Below are positions 1 through 6,519 of a stretch of 8,171 nt of DNA, one piece after another; the stretch's first letter is position 1; the number at the start of each line of letters is the position of its first letter. The stretch is from assembly GCF_938031315.1 (NCBI RefSeq), contig NZ_CALHHT010000139.1:1-8171 (forward strand). Direction: 5' to 3'. The position numbers were made by a program, and so were the translations under genes. This DNA comes from an uncultured Campylobacter sp. GTDB lineage: Bacteria > Campylobacterota > Campylobacteria > Campylobacterales > Campylobacteraceae. The notes beneath the pieces were generated by a model. The model made no database searches. It saw nothing but the letters and a program-made list of their open reading frames with translations, and had not been told where the DNA came from.

Positions 1-1
1 C

Positions 2-2191
2 CTTCATACGGGTTTTAGCGCCTTTAATATCGCGGATACGCAGATTACGCTAGCGCGCAGCGATAAAATTTCGGTCGCCGCAACCGAGCTGGGCGCATTT
101 AGCTACGACAAAGAGGGCGCGCAAAACGGCGTAAGCCTGGAGTTTGCTAAAATTTCAAACTCCAAAATCGCAAACAAAAACGGAATTTTTAGCGGATTTG
201 AAAGCTTCGGCGTGCAAGGGGTGAAATTTAACATCGCGGATCTCGATCTGGGCGTGGATAAAATTTTGCTAAACGAGCCGTTTTTCAACTCGGAAGTGAG
301 CGTTAACGGCGCCAAAAGCATAAACGATCTGGCGATTTTAAGCGCGATCTCTAAAAATCCTGCAAGCTCCAAAAAAATAGCGAGCGCGGGCGATGCAAAC
401 CCGACGGATGTAAACTCTACGGCAAGCGGCGCAAATTCGGATTCTAAAAAGCCCGCCAAAAGCCCCGCTTTAAAATTTAAGATCGGCGAGGCCTCCGTAA
501 CGGGCGCAAAGGCTAAGATCAGCGAGAGCTTTATCGTTAAAAACAACGTGCACGAGATCAAGGATTTCAGCGCCACGCTAAGCGGGCTAAGCTCGAATTT
601 CGCCGAGCCTTTCGGTATCAAAGCAAGCCTTATCACGGGCGAGATCACCGCTAACGCGGACGGCAAGGCTAGTATCGCGCCGCTTAACGTAGGCGTGAAC
701 TTCAGCCTAAATGCGCCGAACTTGGGCGTCTTTAACAAATACGCGGCGGAATTTATCACGGGCTCCATCGCAGGCGAGCTCACTACGCAAGGGCAGCTGA
801 AGCTTTCAAACGCCTTCTCGCTCGAAGCAAAGCTATCGGGCAAGGGCTTGGCGCTAAGCTCGGGCAGGGATAAAATTTTCTCGCTTGCGTCGCTGAATGT
901 CGCGCAAATCGCACTAAGCCCAAACTCTCTCACGCTAAATAAGATCACTCTTGGCTCACCCGCGGCAAATATCTCGCTAAATAAAGACAGGCGTTTAAAT
1001 TTGCTCTCGCTGATAAGACCTACCGCGCAGGCAAAACAGGCCGCAAAGCCCGCCGAAGCTGCGCCTAGCAGATCCGCAAAAAGCAAGGCAAACTTTGCGT
1101 GGAGCGTAAAAAATATCTCGCTTAGCGGCGGAAGTTTAAATTTTACCGACGAGAGCCTAGCGGCGCCCTTTAAACTGCGCATCAGCGATATGAAAGCAAG
1201 CATCAGCGAGATCAGTCCGAAGCGGGCGGCGGATATCAAGCTTAGCTCGCTCGTAAGCGGAAGCGGGCTAGCGAGCATCACGGCGCGCGTCTATCCGCTG
1301 GATTTTAAACGCAAAAGCGATATAAACGTCGTTTTAAAGGAGATCCCGCTTGTGCCCGTATCGCCCTATACCGCCAAGTATATCGGCAATGAAATCGCAG
1401 GCGGTAAGTTAAATTTAAAACTCGCCTACAAAATCGACGATGGCAAGCTAAACGCAAGCAATGATCTAAATTTAGACCGCTTCGAGCTCGGCAAAGAGGT
1501 GCAGAGTAAGGACGCGCTGAGCCTTCCGATCGGTCTAGTCGTATCGATTCTAAAGGACAGCGACGATCAGATCGATATTAGCTTGCCTCTAAGCGGCACG
1601 CTGAGCGATCCGAAATTTAGCTACGGCGCGCTCGTTTGGGGCGCGGTCAAAAAGCTGCTCTCCGACATCGTATTAAGCCCGTTTAGATTTATGGGAAAGA
1701 TCGCGGGCGTAGATACGAAAAAGCTCGAAAGTATCGATTTTGAGGCGGCGAGCAGTGAAATTTTAATCAGCGAAAACTCTAAAATAGATGATTTAGCCAA
1801 GGTCGCAAAAGCCAAGCCCGAACTTAAGATCATCCTAAACTCTGCGTATAACGAAAAGCTCGATACTCACGAGTTTCAAAGGCGCTCTCTGCAAAATACC
1901 CTCACGCTGATGTCCAATAAACAAGGCCTCTCCACGGATGAAGCCATAGCGGCGCTTAAGATCAAATACGGTATCAAATCCGGCGGCGATGAGGCGATGG
2001 AGGAGCTGATAGGGGCGCAAAAATTTACCCGTTCGCGTCTTGATGAGTTAGCCCTTGCCAGGGCGACTGCCGTGCAAGCGGCACTCGTGCAGCGCGGCGT
2101 AAGCGCCTCCCGCATAGAGATCAAAAAACCAAGCGAAGCCGAGCTCAAACAAAACAGCTTTATCCCGCTAAGTCTCGGCGTAGAGAGGTAG
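2..2191 (+). CDS. AsmA-like DUF748 envelope protein, 5'-truncated by window edge
   Basis: The frame is open from base 2 to the TAG at 2189-2191, giving 729 visible residues; the N-terminus lies outside the window, and the internal GTG at 212 is not the real start. The protein is rich in short beta-strand repeats of the form 'L.L.......G.L....' with two Ala/Ser/Lys-rich linkers (about residues 117-155 and 340-362), as in AsmA/DUF748 proteins. Residues about 468-570 carry the family hallmark: a conserved LNLKLAYKID segment, then LPIGLVVSILKDSDDQIDIS and LPLSGTLSDPKFSYG, then a hydrophobic stretch ending SPFRFMGKIAG. Known relatives (AsmA, TamB, YhdP, YdbH) are inner-membrane-anchored periplasmic proteins linked to lipid transport or outer-membrane homeostasis; that role here is inference. 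The last ~140 residues resemble a degenerate OmpA-type peptidoglycan-binding domain (see findings). dapB follows after 50 bases and has its own promoter-like box. Confidence 0.85.
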   Translation, partial: LHTGFSAFNIADTQITLARSDKISVAATELGAFSYDKEGAQNGVSLEFAKISNSKIANKNGIFSGFESFGVQGVKFNIADLDLGVDKILLNEPFFNSEVSVNGAKSINDLAILSAISKNPASSKKIASAGDANPTDVNSTASGANSDSKKPAKSPALKFKIGEASVTGAKAKISESFIVKNNVHEIKDFSATLSGLSSNFAEPFGIKASLITGEITANADGKASIAPLNVGVNFSLNAPNLGVFNKYAAEFITGSIAGELTTQGQLKLSNAFSLEAKLSGKGLALSSGRDKIFSLASLNVAQIALSPNSLTLNKITLGSPAANISLNKDRRLNLLSLIRPTAQAKQAAKPAEAAPSRSAKSKANFAWSVKNISLSGGSLNFTDESLAAPFKLRISDMKASISEISPKRAADIKLSSLVSGSGLASITARVYPLDFKRKSDINVVLKEIPLVPVSPYTAKYIGNEIAGGKLNLKLAYKIDDGKLNASNDLNLDRFELGKEVQSKDALSLPIGLVVSILKDSDDQIDISLPLSGTLSDPKFSYGALVWGAVKKLLSDIVLSPFRFMGKIAGVDTKKLESIDFEAASSEILISENSKIDDLAKVAKAKPELKIILNSAYNEKLDTHEFQRRSLQNTLTLMSNKQGLSTDEAIAALKIKYGIKSGGDEAMEELIGAQKFTRSRLDELALARATAVQAALVQRGVSASRIEIKKPSEAELKQNSFIPLSLGVER

Positions 2192-2208
2192 TGTAAGCAA
2201 AATTTGGC

Positions 2209-2214
2209 TATACT
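2209..2214 (+). promoter_or_regulatory. -10 box of a probable dapB promoter
   Basis: TATACT lies 27 bases before the dapB ATG, in the 50-base gap after the DUF748 gene. It matches the campylobacter sigma-70 -10 element; no -35 hexamer is evident, which is usual in this group. Transcription would start near 2221, leaving a leader of about 20 bases that contains the AAGGAG site at 2231-2236. It would drive dapB and the four genes downstream. Confidence 0.5.
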
Positions 2215-2241
2215 AAGCGGATTAAAATTTAAGGAGCGGCG

Positions 2242-3003
2242 ATGATAAATATAGGAATTCACGGCGGAAGCGGCAGAATGGGCACGATGATCTACGAGTG
2301 CCTGAAAAATTTCGATCAGGCGCGAGCAAGCGTGATCTACACGGTCGCGCCTCTTGATTATACGCCGAGCTGCGCCGTAACGAGCAGCTACGACGAGCTT
2401 TTTAGCGGCTGCGACGTCGTGATAGACTTCACGATCCGAGACGGCGCGATAAGCTTAATGAAATTTGCGCTTTCGCACCCAAAGCCGCTTTGTATCGGCA
2501 CGACGGCTCTAGGAGAGGAGGGCGAGCGGCTACTGCGCGAATGCGGCGCGAAGATGCCCGTGCTGCACGCTACGAATATGAGCCTGGGCGTCGCGGTGCT
2601 AAACAAGCTCGTGGCGCTTGCTAGCAAGAGCCTGCGCGATTTTGACTGCGAAATTTTAGAGATGCACCACCGCCACAAAAAAGACGCCCCGAGCGGCACG
2701 GCGATGAGCCTTGCGGAAAGCGCCGCGAGCGCGCGCGAGCTAAGCTTAAAAGACGTGCGCGTAAGCGGTCGCGACGGGCTCATCGGCGAGCGCGGCAAGG
2801 ACGAGATCGCCGTGATGTCGCTGCGCGGAGGCGATATAGTCGGGCGCCACACCGTGGGATTTTACGGAGATGGCGAATTTATCGAGCTAAATCATACGGC
2901 AACTTCGCGCGCGACCTTTGCCAGAGGCGCGATAAAGGCCGCAGTTTGGCTAGCGCCCCAAAATAGCGGGCTTTACGGCATAGACGACTGCTTAGGAATC
3001 TAG
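2242..3003 (+). CDS. dapB: 4-hydroxy-tetrahydrodipicolinate reductase DapB
   Basis: Cytosolic enzyme that reduces 4-hydroxy-tetrahydrodipicolinate to tetrahydrodipicolinate with NAD(P)H, in the diaminopimelate/lysine pathway that feeds peptidoglycan. The 253 residues are full length (family about 240-270). Visible motifs in order: dinucleotide-binding loop [10 protein letters not shown] (5-14), DFT (62-64), CIGTT (84-88), [13 protein letters not shown] (111-123), and the signature [14 protein letters not shown] (141-154). In the signature, H142 and K146 align with the E. coli catalytic His159 and Lys163, and SGT (151-153) is the substrate-binding motif. The C-terminal part has [13 protein letters not shown] (195-207) and [13 protein letters not shown] (218-230). 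AAGGAG at 2231-2236 supports the ATG at 2242. It heads a tight gene run; in C. jejuni, as I recall, dapB is directly next to purF, whereas here two toxin-antitoxin genes lie between them. Confidence 0.97.
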   Translation: MINIGIHGGSGRMGTMIYECLKNFDQARASVIYTVAPLDYTPSCAVTSSYDELFSGCDVVIDFTIRDGAISLMKFALSHPKPLCIGTTALGEEGERLLRECGAKMPVLHATNMSLGVAVLNKLVALASKSLRDFDCEILEMHHRHKKDAPSGTAMSLAESAASARELSLKDVRVSGRDGLIGERGKDEIAVMSLRGGDIVGRHTVGFYGDGEFIELNHTATSRATFARGAIKAAVWLAPQNSGLYGIDDCLGI

Positions 3004-3032
3004 ACCTTTGCCGCTAAATTTAAGAGGAAAAA

Positions 3033-3350
3033 ATGCCAACCAAAGATGAAATTTTAAATTTTTTGCGCGAGCTAAAGCCCGAGCTTGAAAGCTTTGGAAT
3101 TTACAAAGTCGGACTATTTGGCAGCTACGCCACAGGCGGAGCGAATATCGCCTCGGATATCGACGTAACTATCGAAAGTAGCGAGCAAACAATCGCTCGT
3201 CTTGGCGGCGGTATGCGAACGTTTATATATTTAGACGAGCTAAGAGGACGAATCGCTAATAAATTTAAAATTTCGGTAGATATATGCGATACTGCATCGA
3301 TGAGCGATGAAAAGAAGCTAAAGCTACTAGAAGGAGCTATCTATGTATAA
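3033..3350 (+). CDS. mntA: MntA-type minimal nucleotidyltransferase (antitoxin of a HEPN/MNT pair)
   Basis: A 105-residue protein with the minimal nucleotidyltransferase core. GLFGSYATGGANIASDIDVT (27-46) holds the exact GSX10DXD motif: G30-S31, ten residues, then D42-I-D44, the metal-binding aspartates. A likely third acidic residue is D83 in SVDICD. In the characterised Shewanella pair, MntA neutralises the HEPN toxin HepT by adding AMP to the tyrosine of its RX4HXY motif; the same role is inferred here because the next gene is a HepT-type protein with that motif. The ATG at 3033 is preceded by AAGAGGA at 3022-3028. The last 8 bases overlap the start of the HEPN gene, implying translational coupling, with the antitoxin made first. 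It starts 29 bases after dapB. Specific substrate and partner are untested for this copy. Confidence 0.88.
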   Translation: MPTKDEILNFLRELKPELESFGIYKVGLFGSYATGGANIASDIDVTIESSEQTIARLGGGMRTFIYLDELRGRIANKFKISVDICDTASMSDEKKLKLLEGAIYV

Positions 3351-3699
3351 TAAGAGGAATTTGCAAAGGCTTGAGTTGATCTGCAAAAAGATAGACGCGA
3401 TACAACAAATCTGCAAAATCGGTGTTGAAAAAGCGCTTGCTGACGAACTTCGCGACCGACCCGCCATAATAATGCATCTAATCTCTTGCAACGAGCAACT
3501 GCAAAAAATTCAAGATAGCGGCGATATGGAAATTCTAAGTATATTCGCACCAAGCGATATAGCAGGATTTCGCGGGATCAGAAACGCTTCGGCACACGAT
3601 TACGAAGGATTAAATTTAGCCATCGTTCAAAGCGTAATTAGCGACTACCTGCCGAGTATAAAACAAAATATAGATAAATTTCTAAAAAATAAAATTTAA
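3343..3699 (+). CDS. hepT: HepT-like HEPN-domain RNase toxin (DUF86 family)
   Basis: A 118-residue, mostly helical protein. Its C-terminal half carries GFRGIRNASAHDYEGLN (75-91), in which R80-NASA-H85-D-Y87 is the RX4HXY signature of HepT toxins: R and H are the catalytic residues of HEPN ribonucleases, and the Tyr is the residue that MntA AMPylates in the characterised system. The segment after it (IVQSVISDYLPSIKQNIDKF, 94-113) matches the closing helix of DUF86 proteins. All key residues are present, so it should be active. The start is ATG 3343, with AAGGAG at 3331-3336 inside the end of mntA. Base composition is lower in GC than the neighbours: 23 of 60 bases in 3361-3420 and 24 of 60 in 3601-3660, against 35 of 60 in purF 4501-4560. 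This fits acquisition by transfer. purF begins 11 bases after its stop. RNA target unknown. Confidence 0.87.
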   Translation: MYNKRNLQRLELICKKIDAIQQICKIGVEKALADELRDRPAIIMHLISCNEQLQKIQDSGDMEILSIFAPSDIAGFRGIRNASAHDYEGLNLAIVQSVISDYLPSIKQNIDKFLKNKI

Positions 3700-3710
3700 G
3701 AGGTTAGAAA

Positions 3711-5057
3711 ATGTGCGCAATCGTGGGAGTCATAAATTCCGAAGGTGCGGCTAAGACCGCGTATTACGGGCTTTTTGCCATGCAGCACCGCGGCCAGGAG
3801 GCAAGCGGCATCAGCTCGAGCTTTAATCATCATATCAAAACGATCAAAGCCACGGGGCTCGTGACGGAGGTTTTTAGCCCCGCGAGTTTTGAGCTTTTAA
3901 AGGGCAACATCGCGATCGGCCACAACCGCTACGGCACCGCGGGCGCAGACAGCCTGAAGGACGCGCAGCCGGTAGCCGGCAACTACGCTTTGGGGGAGAT
4001 CTCGATCGTTCATAACGGAAATTTGATCAATAAAGACGAAATTCGCCGTAAGCTCGTAAGCGAGGGGGCGATCTTTCAGTCCGGCATGGACACCGAAAAC
4101 ATCCTGCACCTCATCGCACGCAGTAAGCAGGAGCATCTAAAAGACCGCATCGTCGAAGCTCTGAATCAGTGCGTGGGCGCGTACTCGCTTCTGATCCTGA
4201 GCCGCTCGAAGATGTTTGCCGTGCGCGATCGCTACGGCGTGCGTCCGCTCAGCATCGGCAGGCTCAAAGACGGCGGCTATATCGTCGCGAGCGAAACCTG
4301 CGCGTTTGATCTCGTAGGAGCCGAGTTCATCCGCGACGTAAAGCCCGGCGAGATGGTGATCTTCGAAGAGGGCAAGGATGAGTTCAGCTCGGTTCAAATT
4401 TTAAAAGCCGCGGAGGCTAGAATTTGCGCGTTTGAATACATCTACTTCGCACGCCCCGACAGCGTCGTAGAGGGCAAAAACGTATACGAGGTCAGAAAAA
4501 AGCTGGGCGCGGCGCTCGCACGAAAATGTAAAGAGCTAAAAGCCGATTTCGTCGTGCCCGTGCCCGATAGCGGCGTGCCGGCGGCGCTTGGTTTCGCGCA
4601 AGAGAGCAAGCTGCCCTTCGAGATGGCGATCGTGCGCAACCACTACATCGGCCGCACCTTCATCGAGCCGACGCAAGAGGTGCGAAATTTGAAGGTCAAA
4701 CTCAAGCTAAATCCGATCGGCGCGGCACTGCACGGCAAAAGCGTCGTCGTCGTGGACGATAGCATCGTACGCGGCACTACGAGCAAAAAGATCGTCGAGC
4801 TTCTGCGCCATGCGGGCGCGGCGCGCGTGCATATGTGCATCGCAAGCCCCGAGCTAAAGTATCCCGAGCGCTACGGCATCGATACGCCGAGCGTGCGCGA
4901 GCTGATCGCCGCAAATATGAGCACGGATGAAATTTGCAAATTTATAGGCGCCGACAGCCTCACGTTTCTTAGCGTGCCCGAGCTCGTAGAGGCGCTTGGG
5001 GGCGAGCGCAAATACTCGCTCGTAAGCTTCGACGGCGATTATTTCATCAAAGATTAG
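3711..5057 (+). CDS. purF: Amidophosphoribosyltransferase PurF
   Basis: Cytosolic enzyme that makes 5-phosphoribosylamine from PRPP and glutamine, the first committed step of purine synthesis. The N-terminal glutaminase domain starts MCAIVGVI: Cys2 becomes the nucleophile after Met removal, with no propeptide. It continues with MQHRGQEASGI (24-34), IGHNRYGTAG (69-78) and VHNGNLIN (100-107). The C-terminal phosphoribosyltransferase domain has FEYIYFARPDS (241-251), VPVPDSG (282-288), NHYIGRTFIEPTQ (310-322) and the PRPP loop VVVVDDSIVRGTTS (345-358). The 448 residues are normal for the campylobacter form and shorter than the E. coli enzyme (about 505). Three of the four cysteines that bind the Bacillus iron-sulfur cluster appear absent (see findings). 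The start has AAGAGG at 3698-3703. Gaps of 11 bases before and 20 after place it in the dapB-to-yeaO run. Confidence 0.97.
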   Translation: MCAIVGVINSEGAAKTAYYGLFAMQHRGQEASGISSSFNHHIKTIKATGLVTEVFSPASFELLKGNIAIGHNRYGTAGADSLKDAQPVAGNYALGEISIVHNGNLINKDEIRRKLVSEGAIFQSGMDTENILHLIARSKQEHLKDRIVEALNQCVGAYSLLILSRSKMFAVRDRYGVRPLSIGRLKDGGYIVASETCAFDLVGAEFIRDVKPGEMVIFEEGKDEFSSVQILKAAEARICAFEYIYFARPDSVVEGKNVYEVRKKLGAALARKCKELKADFVVPVPDSGVPAALGFAQESKLPFEMAIVRNHYIGRTFIEPTQEVRNLKVKLKLNPIGAALHGKSVVVVDDSIVRGTTSKKIVELLRHAGAARVHMCIASPELKYPERYGIDTPSVRELIAANMSTDEICKFIGADSLTFLSVPELVEALGGERKYSLVSFDGDYFIKD

Positions 5058-5077
5058 CAAATTTAAAGGAGCAAACT

Positions 5078-5434
5078 ATGACAAAATTTAAGATTAAGCG
5101 CGTCTATGAGAGCGCAGAGGAAGAGGATGGTTTTCGCGTGCTTTGCGATAGGCTATGGCCGCGTGGTATAAAAAAAGACGCGCTGGAGCTTGATATGTGG
5201 GCAAAGGACATAACGCCTAGCACCGAAATACGCAAGCTTTTCGCGCATAAGCCTGAGAATTTCGCCCATTTTAAGGAGCTTTATCTAGCCGAGCTTTCGC
5301 AAAATCCCGCCGTGGAGGAGTTTTTGAAAGCGGTCAAAGATGAGCCGCTAGTGACGCTACTGTACGCCGCAAAGGACGAGCAGTGCAACCACGCGATGAT
5401 TTTGCGCGATTTCTTGCAAAGCAAGGTGCAATAA
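5078..5434 (+). CDS. DUF488/YeaO family protein
   Basis: A 118-residue protein matching the YeaO group of DUF488 in length (about 115) and motifs: KRVYES near the start, the diagnostic CDRLWPRGIKK (23-33), WAKDITPSTEIRK (41-53), FAHFKELYLAEL (62-73), and VTLLYAAKDEQCNHAMILRD (91-110), which ends in the usual 'NHA..L..FL' helix. No signal peptide or membrane segment is seen, so it is probably cytosolic. The family has no established biochemical function, and I assign none. The start at ATG 5078 has a strong AAAGGAG at 5065-5071, 20 bases after purF, so it is probably the last gene of the dapB-mntA-hepT-purF run. A GC hairpin starting 22 bases after its stop may end the transcript. Confidence 0.88.
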   Translation: MTKFKIKRVYESAEEEDGFRVLCDRLWPRGIKKDALELDMWAKDITPSTEIRKLFAHKPENFAHFKELYLAELSQNPAVEEFLKAVKDEPLVTLLYAAKDEQCNHAMILRDFLQSKVQ

Positions 5435-5455
5435 AGGAGCTGCTTTGCAAACCGA

Positions 5456-5474
5456 GCGGCGAAATTTACGCCGC
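5456..5474 (+). terminator. Hairpin after the yeaO-like gene, possible terminator
   Basis: A perfect 6-bp GC stem, GCGGCG (5456-5461) and CGCCGC (5469-5474), encloses the loop AAATTTA. It begins 22 bases after the stop of the DUF488 gene. The T-rich tail is weak and late (TTTT at 5487-5491 and 5496-5499), so termination may be inefficient. It is the only candidate end for the dapB-to-yeaO run. Confidence 0.4.
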
Positions 5475-5692
5475 AATCCCACGAAAATTTTGAAATTTTA
5501 TAAAAAGCGGGGTCGTAATCCAAACAAAATCGCTCGAATTTATATATGCAAATTTAGAACTTGATTAATTTTTTAAATTCATTTTTTGCTACGCGGACTG
5601 TAAATTTAAAGACGCAATCAATATAATTTCGCAACAAACTAAATTAATTTCTTACATCCGGAATTTTTAAATTTCATTTAAGAATTTGCCGC

Positions 5693-5698
5693 TAATAT
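5693..5698 (+). promoter_or_regulatory. -10 box of the Mop/TOBE gene promoter
   Basis: TAATAT lies 30 bases before the ATG at 5729, behind spaced T-tracts (5663-5667, 5672-5674, 5677-5679, 5684-5686). This is the typical layout of campylobacter sigma-70 promoters, which use periodic T-runs instead of a fixed -35. Transcription would start near 5705. The ribosome site AGAAGGAG at 5715-5722 is very strong, suggesting good expression. Confidence 0.5.
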
Positions 5699-5728
5699 TC
5701 GCCCATATTTTTTTAGAAGGAGCCAAAA

Positions 5729-6154
5729 ATGGCAATCAGTGCAAGAAATCAACTTAACGTTGTGATCACAGAGGTAAAAACAGGTGCGGTAAACTCGCTA
5801 ATCGTAGGCAAAACTAAGGGCGGCGACGTGCTAAAAGCGACCGTCACGACCGATTCCGAAAAAGGTCTAGATCTAAAAGCCGGCAAAGAGGCGGTATTTT
5901 TATTCAAAGCCCCAAGCGTCATCATCTCCAAAGGCGAGAACGATCTACGCTTAAGCGCGACCAACCAAATAAAGGGCAAAATCACCGCCGTTAAAGAGGG
6001 CGCGGTAAATGCCGAGATCAGCGTCAGAAGCGCCGGCGGCGAGAATTTAAGCGCAACCGTCACAAACGAATCGGTTAAGAATTTAGCGCTTAAAAAAGAT
6101 GATGAAGTAACCGCAATCATCAAAGCTACTCAAATCATCGTCGGCGTAAAATAA
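5729..6154 (+). CDS. Di-Mop (tandem TOBE) molybdate/tungstate-binding protein
   Basis: A 141-residue protein made of two copies of the Mop/TOBE fold, offset by 72 residues: domain 1 about 4-66 (SARNQL...KTGAVNSL...KAPSVI) and domain 2 about 76-138 (SATNQI...KEGAVNAE...KATQII). MAISARNQL is the classic molbindin start. Molbindins bind molybdate or tungstate at subunit interfaces and act in storage or homeostasis; related domains regulate ModE and ModC. There is no DNA-binding or ATPase domain here, so storage or buffering in the cytosol is the likeliest role (inference). It would serve molybdo- or tungsto-enzymes such as nitrate reductase or formate dehydrogenase. It is transcribed alone with its own promoter and terminator; no modABC genes are in the window. 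AGAAGGAG at 5715-5722 fixes the ATG at 5729. Ion specificity cannot be read from sequence. Confidence 0.9.
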   Translation: MAISARNQLNVVITEVKTGAVNSLIVGKTKGGDVLKATVTTDSEKGLDLKAGKEAVFLFKAPSVIISKGENDLRLSATNQIKGKITAVKEGAVNAEISVRSAGGENLSATVTNESVKNLALKKDDEVTAIIKATQIIVGVK

Positions 6155-6519
6155 TCAGCCGTTCAAACGGGGCGACATCCGCGCCCCTAAATTTTCAAAT
6201 CCTAAATTTCAATAAAATTTTAACTGCGAGCGGGGATGCCGCGGATATTCTTTAAATTTTTCAGCGCCACATTTAATCACATCTATTTAGTTTGCGATAG
6301 AGTTGTATCTCGTACAAAACCCTTGCTAGCGCCTTTTAGATACAGCGCGAAAAATAAATTTTCGCCGCCTGCAAAAACGCGCCGCAAAATGCTACAAAGT
6401 TTTTTCACGCCCGCGATGCAAAGCAAGCTCCTGCGTTCGCCTAAAATTCTAAAATTTGTCTGGCGATGAGACTTTGTCCGCCCTCCTCTTTTACGCTGCA
6501 AAGTATTAAATTTCGCTGC
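6155..6519. other. Intergenic stretch between convergent genes, no supported gene
   Basis: These 365 bases separate the Mop gene (+) from the interrupted gene (-). Apart from the terminator at 6169-6196, I see nothing functional. Two short overlapping reading frames exist: 6236-6469 on the plus strand, where the bases before its ATG give no properly spaced ribosome site, and 6283-6501 on the minus strand. Neither resembles a known protein. Bases 6441-6519 could be the former 3' end of the interrupted gene (see findings). Confidence 0.5.
6169..6196 (+). terminator. Rho-independent terminator of the Mop gene
   Basis: GGGGCG (6169-6174) and CGCCCC (6182-6187) form a perfect 6-bp stem around a 7-base loop (6175-6181), 14 bases after the Mop stop codon. 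It is followed by TAAATTTTC, a short T-rich tail. Stem strength and position support termination; the short T-run makes efficiency uncertain. Confidence 0.6.

Larger units (their letters stand above)
5435..5728. other. AT-rich intergenic stretch, no convincing gene
   Basis: This 294-base gap lies between the DUF488 gene and the Mop gene. It holds the hairpin at 5456-5474, a doubtful 39-codon basic reading frame at 5445-5564, the 10-base palindrome AAATTAATTT at 5641-5650, and the promoter and ribosome site of the Mop gene at its right end. AAATTT occurs six times (5462, 5485, 5493, 5550, 5602, 5669). No RNA gene is recognisable. Confidence 0.6.

Noticed and set aside
103..1281. Long minus-strand open frame of 392 codons
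   Set aside because: It lies antisense to the DUF748 gene, whose frame has clear family motifs. The Leu/Ser/Ala/Phe-rich translation is the typical mirror of a GC-rich coding strand.
212..2191. GTG at 212 as the start of the DUF748 gene
   Set aside because: The frame is open to the left edge with the same strand-rich character (for example FNIADTQITLARSDKISVAA), so the real start lies outside the window.
2388..2852. Minus-strand open frame of 154 codons
   Set aside because: Fully inside dapB, which is intact and recognisable; the translation is Ser/Arg/Leu-rich with no motif.
6236..6469. Plus-strand frame of 77 codons after the Mop terminator
   Set aside because: No spaced ribosome site, no recognisable motif, and it overlaps another equally weak frame on the other strand.
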